DNA of 10,629 nucleotides, taken from the NCBI GenBank assembly GCA_900551305.1, contig URVK01000038.1:1-10629 (forward strand), read 5' to 3'. This document shows, piece after piece, positions 6,013 to 10,629 of this stretch. A model generated the notes under the pieces. It was not told the DNA's origin. It was given only the letters and a program-made list of their open reading frames with translations, and did no database searches. Position 1 is the stretch's first letter, and every line of letters starts with the position of its first letter. Position numbers and translations under genes: made by a program. The DNA comes from an uncultured Collinsella sp. (lineage in GTDB: Bacteria; Actinomycetota; Coriobacteriia; Coriobacteriales; Coriobacteriaceae).

Positions 6013-7223
6013 TGGGTATCGCCGATCACATCAAGAACGGAATATCGCGTCGCGGCTTTGTACTCGGTGGGGCTGCCGCGGGCGCTGCCACGGTGCTTGC
6101 CGGATGCTCGAAAAAAACGGGTACCAGCGATGATGCCGCCGGCGAGCCGCAGGTTATCAAGGACGATTCCAAAATCATCTCGATTACGGATGAGTATGAG
6201 GCTGTCGACATCGATCTTGAGCCGGCGTCATCGTGGACGCTGCCTCTGGGTACGCTGCTGTACTACTGCGACGGCGATTACGCCGCGGCGATGATGGCGC
6301 CCGCATCGGCACTGCACGCCAACACACTCGGCGTGCTCAACCTGGGCGATGGCTCGCTTACCACATTAATCGAGGATCCTATCGAGGGCACGGGATACGC
6401 ATTCTACGATGTCCGTGCCGGCGACGGCGTATTCGCGTGGGTTGAGATGAACTTTGCCAATTCATCGTGGAAGCTCTACGCTCAAAATCTGTCGGGCGCT
6501 TCGCTCTCTGGCGACGTGGTTGAGCTCGATCGAGGTGGCAAGGACTATGATCCGCCCCTGTTCACGGCGTTCGGGTCATCAGTCAGCTGGTATAAAATGC
6601 CTTCGGCAGGCGGCAATAAAACGAGTAGTGATTCGTTTTGCTATCGTCGCTCGCTTGATGAATCCAAGGCCGAGGTAATTTGGAAATCGACGGGCCGCTT
6701 TGCATCGGCCCCGCGCGCGAGCGACGGCATTTTGACCATCTCGCCGCGTGTCCGCAACGACGAGGGCGTCTACTACGGCATAACGGCAATCGATCTGACC
6801 GACGGCAACAACACCAAACGTGCCCAGCTAGTTCTTCCCTCGTCAGTCTCGCCTTTCGAGGCCGTATATATGGGCGATACCTTCGTGTTTTCTATCGAGG
6901 CGACCTATAGTGGCGTGGGCAGCCTGGGCAACATGGGCACGTATATCGGTAATGAGGGAGGGCCGTATCTCTTCCTGTCCCGCGAGCCGCTCGCATGTGC
7001 GGCTGGCAAGAAGAATAAATACCTTGTTAAGGTACAGGCGTCGCATTTCCTGATCGACACCTCTGCCAAGACCTATGGCTCGCTGCTGTCGCCCGACCGC
7101 GCTTTGGAGTATGGCGATTATCCAGCTACGGCGGGAAAATCGGACTCATTCCTTACGTACGCCACGGTGCGCAACAGCCAGGGTATACCAGAGACGGTCA
7201 CTGCACGTCTATTCTCTCTTTAA
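6012..7223 (+). CDS. Tat-exported lipoprotein of unknown function
   Basis: This 403-residue protein carries a twin-arginine signal with SRRGFV at residues 12-17, an Ala/Gly-rich hydrophobic stretch and a lipobox LAGC with Cys32. It should therefore be exported folded by Tat, lipidated on Cys32 and held on the outer face of the membrane. I do not recognise the mature domain. It is rich in short alternating strands and turns, with aromatic pairs such as YYG and SWYKM, which would suit an all-beta, perhaps propeller-like, fold; this is a guess. The ATG overlaps the stop of the disrupted upstream gene (TAATG) and has no clear Shine-Dalgarno sequence. Translation was therefore probably coupled, and the frameshift upstream, which now stops ribosomes 98 bases earlier, may lower its expression. 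A response regulator and sensor kinase follow on the same strand. Confidence 0.85.
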   Translation: MGIADHIKNGISRRGFVLGGAAAGAATVLAGCSKKTGTSDDAAGEPQVIKDDSKIISITDEYEAVDIDLEPASSWTLPLGTLLYYCDGDYAAAMMAPASALHANTLGVLNLGDGSLTTLIEDPIEGTGYAFYDVRAGDGVFAWVEMNFANSSWKLYAQNLSGASLSGDVVELDRGGKDYDPPLFTAFGSSVSWYKMPSAGGNKTSSDSFCYRRSLDESKAEVIWKSTGRFASAPRASDGILTISPRVRNDEGVYYGITAIDLTDGNNTKRAQLVLPSSVSPFEAVYMGDTFVFSIEATYSGVGSLGNMGTYIGNEGGPYLFLSREPLACAAGKKNKYLVKVQASHFLIDTSAKTYGSLLSPDRALEYGDYPATAGKSDSFLTYATVRNSQGIPETVTARLFSL

Positions 7224-7282
7224 GCTTAGAGGGGTTAAAAAGGCGCCAACAGGGGAATAAACGCGTTGTAATTGTGAGTACC

Positions 7283-7321
7283 GCCCGCCGAGCTGCCGCG
7301 TCATAGCGGCATCCGGCGGGC
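7283..7321 (+). terminator. Long stem-loop between the lipoprotein and response regulator genes
   Basis: GCCCGCCG (7283-7290) pairs with CGGCGGGC (7314-7321), and inside it TGCCGC (7294-7299) pairs with GCGGCA (7306-7311) around a GTCATA loop; AGC/TC form an internal loop. The 14-bp GC-rich stem lacks a following U tract, so it is a poor intrinsic terminator on either strand. It could still separate the lipoprotein transcript from the two-component operon or act as an mRNA stabiliser. Confidence 0.5.
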
Positions 7322-7331
7322 TCAGGTGCGT

Positions 7332-7337
7332 TAAAAT
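7332..7337 (+). promoter_or_regulatory. Possible -10 box of the two-component operon
   Basis: TAAAAT lies 39 bases before the response regulator ATG and just after the long hairpin. No recognisable -35 box fits, because that position falls inside the hairpin stem. It is a weak candidate. Confidence 0.3.
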
Positions 7338-7376
7338 GGGCTTGTTCTTAGCTAATTGAGACAGGGGGGCCGTGTT

Positions 7377-8099
7377 ATGGCTTCAGATGCAAAAAAGATT
7401 CTGCTGGTGGAGGATGAGAAGGCAATCCGTGACGCCGTCGCTGCCTATCTCGAGCGCGAAGGCTACTGGGTTGTGGGCGTCGGCGACGGCCAGTCCGCGA
7501 TCGAGGAGTTCGAGAAGCATCAGTTCGACCTGGTCGTGCTCGACCTTATGCTCCCCAAGATTCCCGGCGAGCGCGTTTGCCGCACCATTCGCGATACCTC
7601 GGATGTCCCCATCATCATGCTGACGGCTAAGGGCGAGATCGAGGACCGTATTATCGGTCTTGAGCTCGGCGCCGACGACTATCTGATTAAGCCGTTCTCG
7701 CCGCGCGAGCTCGTCGCCCGCGTTCGCGCTCTGTTCCGCCGTGCCCATCAGGCCGACGAGCCCGCCGTCGAGGTACTCGACTTCGGCGATCTGGTCATCG
7801 ATATCTCGGGCCACAAGATCTTGGTCGAGGGCAAGGAAGTCGATCTGACGGCTTCCGAGTTCAAGCTGCTCACCACGCTTGCCCGCCATCCCGGCCGTGT
7901 GTATAACCGCATGGAGCTGGTCGAGAAAGTGCTCGGGTATGACTTTGAGGGCTATGAGCGCACCATCGATAGCCACGTGAAGAATCTTCGCGCCAAGCTG
8001 GGCGATGATCCCAAGAAGCCCAAGTGGCTCTACACCGTCCATGGTGTCGGCTATCGCTTCGAGGCTCCGGCCAAGACCGATAAGTCGGACGAGAAATAG
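7377..8099 (+). CDS. OmpR/PhoB-family response regulator
   Basis: This 240-residue cytoplasmic DNA-binding regulator is phosphorylated by its partner kinase. The receiver domain covers about residues 7-120: acidic Glu12/Asp13/Glu14 in VEDEKAIRD, phospho-acceptor Asp56 in VVLDLMLP, switch Thr83 in MLTAKGE and Lys105 in LIKPFSPREL. A winged-helix OmpR-type domain follows at about 133-228, with LTASEFKLL, the recognition-helix region RTIDSHVKNLRAKL and the wing end YTVHGVGYRFE. I start it at the ATG at 7377, which has AGGGGGG seven bases upstream; an in-frame TTG at 7356 has no ribosome-binding site. It lies 11 bases before the kinase gene on the same strand, so the two form an operon. The target genes are unknown; the upstream lipoprotein or the operon itself are reasonable guesses only. 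Confidence 0.95.
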   Translation: MASDAKKILLVEDEKAIRDAVAAYLEREGYWVVGVGDGQSAIEEFEKHQFDLVVLDLMLPKIPGERVCRTIRDTSDVPIIMLTAKGEIEDRIIGLELGADDYLIKPFSPRELVARVRALFRRAHQADEPAVEVLDFGDLVIDISGHKILVEGKEVDLTASEFKLLTTLARHPGRVYNRMELVEKVLGYDFEGYERTIDSHVKNLRAKLGDDPKKPKWLYTVHGVGYRFEAPAKTDKSDEK

Positions 8100-8110
8100 G
8101 GAAATCACAT

Positions 8111-9676
8111 ATGACACCTGCGCGCTTTGAAATCGGACAAAAGCACAAGCAGGAGAGCGAGGCGGGTTCCAAGGCTAGTTGGAACACGCCTCGTTCCGAT
8201 TCACGGCCAACGATGAGCTATCCCTCGCGCATGGCACTTGCTTTTGCTCTGACATCGCTCATGACAGTATTGGTGCTGGTGGGCGTTGTCTCTGTTGTGT
8301 GGGGCACGGTCTTTTCGGATTACACACGCTCCAATATCGTCGAAATCGCAAATTCCGCTGCCGAGAAGTTGGCGACCTCATATGAGGAAAACGGCTCTTG
8401 GACCGCGGGAGAACTGCGCACGGTCGCAACGTCGAGTTTGGTTTCCGACGATCTGGGCATGCAGGTCGTCAATAAAAAGGGCGTGATCGTTTATGACGAT
8501 TCCTGGCCCTCGGCAAGCGCGACCGCCGATGTACGCGAAAACCAGGCTACGACCGACGACACGAGCGGCAAGAGGGCATCGCATAGCCCGGTCTCGTCTG
8601 CTCCAACCGACTCCGATAGCGTTGCTAACGTCGAGATTGTAACGTCTTCCGGCGAGCATGTCGGACAGGTAAAGCTGTGGGCCATCGGCTCCGACGCTCT
8701 GCTCACCAAGGCGGACTCTGCGTTTAGGGAGAAGACCTTTAACGCCATGGCCCTCGCCGCGGTTGTTGCAATCTGCATTTCGGTCGTTATCGGATCGCTC
8801 GTGTCGCGCATGCTCACCAAGCCGATTCATCGCATCACCAGTACCGCAAAGCAAATCCGTGACGGCGACCTGTCGGCTCGCACGGGACTGCGCGGTGATG
8901 ACGAGATCGATCAGCTGGGTGAGACCTTCGATGAGATGGCCACTTCGCTCGAGAAGGATATGAAACACGAGAAGCGCCTGACCTCAGACGTTGCACACGA
9001 GCTTCGCACGCCGCTTATGGCCATGCTCGCAACGGTCGAGGCCATGCAGGATGGCGTGTATCCCACCGACGATGAGCATTTGGAGACCGTTGCTTCCGAG
9101 ACGCGTCGCCTGGCTCGTCTGGTGCAGCAGATGCTCGACCTATCGCGTATGGAAAACAGCACGGCTCCGCTCAATCTAGAACCGGTGGACATGGTTCCGT
9201 TCGTGCGATCGATTGTGAATGGCCAGGAGCGCCTGTTTGCCGACCGTGACCTGCGTTTGCGCTTTGCAGATGAGACGCAGGGCCACGATGACGTTGTCGA
9301 GGCAGATCCCGACATGATCACGCAATGTGTTATCAACCTCATGAGCAACGCCATGCGCTACACCCCCGAGGGCGGTTGGGTCGTGGTGTCGGTGCTCAGT
9401 GACCGCAGGCACGTCAGCATTGCCGTTTCTGATACCGGCATCGGTATTGCCAAGGACGATCTGTCGCGCATTTTCGGGCGGTTTTGGCGCGCCGATGCCA
9501 GCCGCGCCCGCGAAGCTGGCGGCCTGGGCGTCGGCCTCGCCGTGACCAAGCAGATTGTCGAGCGTCACCATGGCTACATATCCGTGGAGTCGGAGCTTGG
9601 AAAGGGTACGACTTTTACAATTCATCTGCCCCGCGAGCACACGGCAGACGCGGCATCTACTACAATGGAGCACTAG
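8111..9676 (+). CDS. Membrane sensor histidine kinase
   Basis: This 521-residue sensor kinase is the partner of the upstream regulator. Order: a hydrophilic N-terminal tail (1-40), membrane segment 1 (about 42-68), an extracytoplasmic sensor of about 140 residues with a Ser/Thr/Asp-rich stretch (132-172), membrane segment 2 (about 210-232), HAMP (about 233-283), a HisKA domain with H-box SDVAHELRTP and phospho-acceptor His296, and a HATPase domain with N-box NLMSNAMRYTPEGG, G1 DTGIGIAKDDLSRIFGRFWR and G2 GGLGVGLAVTKQIV. All catalytic boxes are intact. The start at 8111 has AGGGAA seven bases upstream, overlapping the regulator's stop. Alternative ATGs at 8213 and 8231, closer to the first membrane segment, lack a ribosome-binding site. 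The 40-residue tail is coded by a stretch with a strong stem-loop. The signal sensed cannot be told from the sequence. Confidence 0.95.
   Translation: MTPARFEIGQKHKQESEAGSKASWNTPRSDSRPTMSYPSRMALAFALTSLMTVLVLVGVVSVVWGTVFSDYTRSNIVEIANSAAEKLATSYEENGSWTAGELRTVATSSLVSDDLGMQVVNKKGVIVYDDSWPSASATADVRENQATTDDTSGKRASHSPVSSAPTDSDSVANVEIVTSSGEHVGQVKLWAIGSDALLTKADSAFREKTFNAMALAAVVAICISVVIGSLVSRMLTKPIHRITSTAKQIRDGDLSARTGLRGDDEIDQLGETFDEMATSLEKDMKHEKRLTSDVAHELRTPLMAMLATVEAMQDGVYPTDDEHLETVASETRRLARLVQQMLDLSRMENSTAPLNLEPVDMVPFVRSIVNGQERLFADRDLRLRFADETQGHDDVVEADPDMITQCVINLMSNAMRYTPEGGWVVVSVLSDRRHVSIAVSDTGIGIAKDDLSRIFGRFWRADASRAREAGGLGVGLAVTKQIVERHHGYISVESELGKGTTFTIHLPREHTADAASTTMEH
8158..8193 (+). promoter_or_regulatory. 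Strong stem-loop inside the 5' end of the kinase gene
   Basis: CGAGGCG (8158-8164) pairs with CGCCTCG (8187-8193) and GTTCCA (8166-8171) with TGGAAC (8180-8185), with one G/A mismatch between them and an eight-base loop. There is no U tract after it. It lies in codons for the unusual N-terminal tail of the kinase, about 47 bases after the annotated ATG. If the kinase really starts at 8213, the hairpin is intergenic and could set the regulator-to-kinase ratio. Confidence 0.55.
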
Positions 9677-9734
9677 CTTTTCGCTATTCGGTGAAGGAGG
9701 GGCCGCGTCCCTGCCGCTCCGAGTTTGCGAAAAC

Positions 9735-9756
9735 ATGCGGGAAAGAACCCGCATTT
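9735..9756 (+). terminator. Small hairpin after the kinase gene, possible weak terminator
   Basis: ATGCGGG (9735-9741) pairs with CCCGCAT (9748-9754) around AAAGAA, followed by a short TTT. It lies between the kinase stop and the purC ribosome-binding site. It may end the two-component transcript or influence purC. I found no convincing purC promoter in this 109-base gap. Confidence 0.45.
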
Positions 9757-9771
9757 CTGTCGTATTTAGGT

Positions 9772-9777
9772 AAGGAG
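9772..9777 (+). promoter_or_regulatory. Ribosome-binding site that sets the purC GTG start
   Basis: AAGGAG lies eight bases before the GTG at 9786. The next in-frame ATG (9795) is 17 bases away, too far for this site, so GTG is the likely start codon. Confidence 0.75.
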
Positions 9778-9785
9778 TGACTCAC

Positions 9786-10629
9786 GTGACAACGATGGAG
9801 CGTCGTCCGGATTCCCGTGGCAAGGTTCGTGATATTTACGATGCCGGTGAAAACCTGCTGATGGTCGCCACCGACCGCATTTCTGCGTTCGACTTCATTC
9901 TTCCCGACGAGATTCCGTTTAAGGGAGAGGTGCTCAATCGCATCTCGGCATTCTGGTTCGATAAGTTTGCCGACATCGTCCCCAACCATCTCGTTTCCAT
10001 CGACCCGGCGGATTTCCCCGAGGAGTTTGCTGAGTATCGTGACTACCTCGCTGGCCGCGCCATGCTGGTTAAGAAGGCCCAGACGATTCCTATCGAGTGC
10101 ATCGTCCGCGGCTATCTGACCGGTTCGGGCAAGAAGACCTACGACGAGAACGGCACCGTCTGCGGCATCCAGCTGCCTGAGGGCCTGACCGAGGCTTCCA
10201 AGCTTCCCGAGCCGTTGTTCACGCCGTCCACGAAGGCCGAGATCGGTGACCACGACGAGAACATCTCGTTCGAGCGTTGCTGCGAGATCGTGGGCGAGGA
10301 CATCGCCACGCAGATTCGTGACCTTTCCCTCAAGATCTACAAGGCCGCTGCCGAGTACGCCGCGACCCGTGGCATCATCATTGCCGACACCAAGTTCGAG
10401 TTTGGTGTTATTGATGGCAAGGTCACGCTGATCGACGAGTGCCTCACGCCCGACTCCAGCCGTTTCTGGCCTGCTGCCAGCTACGAGGAGGGCAAGATCC
10501 AGCCTAGCTACGACAAGCAATTCGTCCGCAATTGGCTCAAGGCCAACTGGGATATGACGGGGGAGACCCCGCACCTGCCCGCCGAGGTCATCGATGGCAC
10601 GTCCGAGCGCTATCGCGAGGCCTTCCAGA
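9786..10629 (+). CDS. purC: Phosphoribosylaminoimidazole-succinocarboxamide (SAICAR) synthase, 3' end cut by the window
   Basis: This cytoplasmic purine enzyme joins CAIR and aspartate, using ATP, to give SAICAR, the substrate of PurB encoded upstream. The open frame runs to the right edge: 281 codons are visible and there is no stop. Motifs in order: nucleotide-binding GKVRDIYD (residues 12-19), ATDRISAFD (28-36), IECIVRGYLTGSGKK, a long insert with PLFTPSTKAE, then IADTKFEFG, DECLTPDSSRFW, SYDKQFVRNWL and the near-C-terminal GTSERYREAF. The insert and length place it with the longer, about 290-300-residue form also found in yeast and many actinobacteria, rather than the short form of about 240 residues in E. 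coli. Few residues should be missing. It starts at GTG with a good ribosome-binding site and lies 109 bases after the kinase gene. Confidence 0.96.
   Translation, partial: MTTMERRPDSRGKVRDIYDAGENLLMVATDRISAFDFILPDEIPFKGEVLNRISAFWFDKFADIVPNHLVSIDPADFPEEFAEYRDYLAGRAMLVKKAQTIPIECIVRGYLTGSGKKTYDENGTVCGIQLPEGLTEASKLPEPLFTPSTKAEIGDHDENISFERCCEIVGEDIATQIRDLSLKIYKAAAEYAATRGIIIADTKFEFGVIDGKVTLIDECLTPDSSRFWPAASYEEGKIQPSYDKQFVRNWLKANWDMTGETPHLPAEVIDGTSERYREAFQ

Noticed and set aside
7383..8117. 244-residue antisense frame covering the response regulator
   Set aside because: It mirrors GC-rich codon bias of the regulator gene; the plus-strand protein has complete receiver and winged-helix motifs.
9677..9785. 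Purine riboswitch before purC
   Set aside because: The gap is 109 bases and shows only one small hairpin; I could not find the three-way-junction pattern of purine riboswitches.
9684..10574. 296-residue antisense frame over purC
   Set aside because: The plus strand encodes an unmistakable PurC that stays open to the window edge; the antisense protein shows no motif.

Overview
The window looks like chromosomal DNA from a Gram-positive actinobacterium of the class Coriobacteriia, most like Collinsella. This is inferred from high-GC, C/G-ending codons, the LPxTG surface adhesin style, a Tat lipoprotein and type I PurC; no phylogeny was run.

Layout. (1) 1-54: a terminator-like inverted repeat interrupted by an 11-G tract. 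(2) 55-3486, minus strand: a 1143-residue secreted adhesin with an N-terminal thioester domain (Cys70/Gln128), about six CnaB/SpaA-type isopeptide domains, a further C-terminal stalk region and an LPATG sortase signal. (3) 3487-3783: AT-richer spacer between this gene and a plus-strand tRNA. (4) 3784-3858: tRNA-Gly(CCC) with its own promoter and a strong terminator. (5) 3903-4181: a non-coding, hairpin-rich repeat region built partly from tRNA-Gly pieces: one inverted T-arm copy and two copies of the tRNA 3' end, each inside a 60-bp direct repeat. (6) 4284-5630: purB. (7) 5759-6012: a TSCPD-family gene broken by a frameshift, whose original stop overlaps the start of the next gene. (8) 6012-7223: a Tat-exported lipoprotein of unknown function. 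(9) 7377-8099 and 8111-9676: an OmpR-type response regulator and its membrane histidine kinase. (10) 9786 to the right edge: purC, cut off by the window.

How the genes fit together. PurC makes SAICAR and PurB cleaves it to AICAR and fumarate, so two consecutive steps of purine synthesis flank the block. The lipoprotein and the two-component pair between them have no evident purine role; they could be one envelope-sensing unit, but that rests on proximity only. The adhesin is divergent and stands alone; no sortase or second pilin lies in the window.

The features most worth a second look are the tRNA-derived repeat region, the frameshifted TSCPD gene and a strong stem-loop inside the 5' end of the kinase gene. 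I did not find a clearly new enzymatic or defence system.
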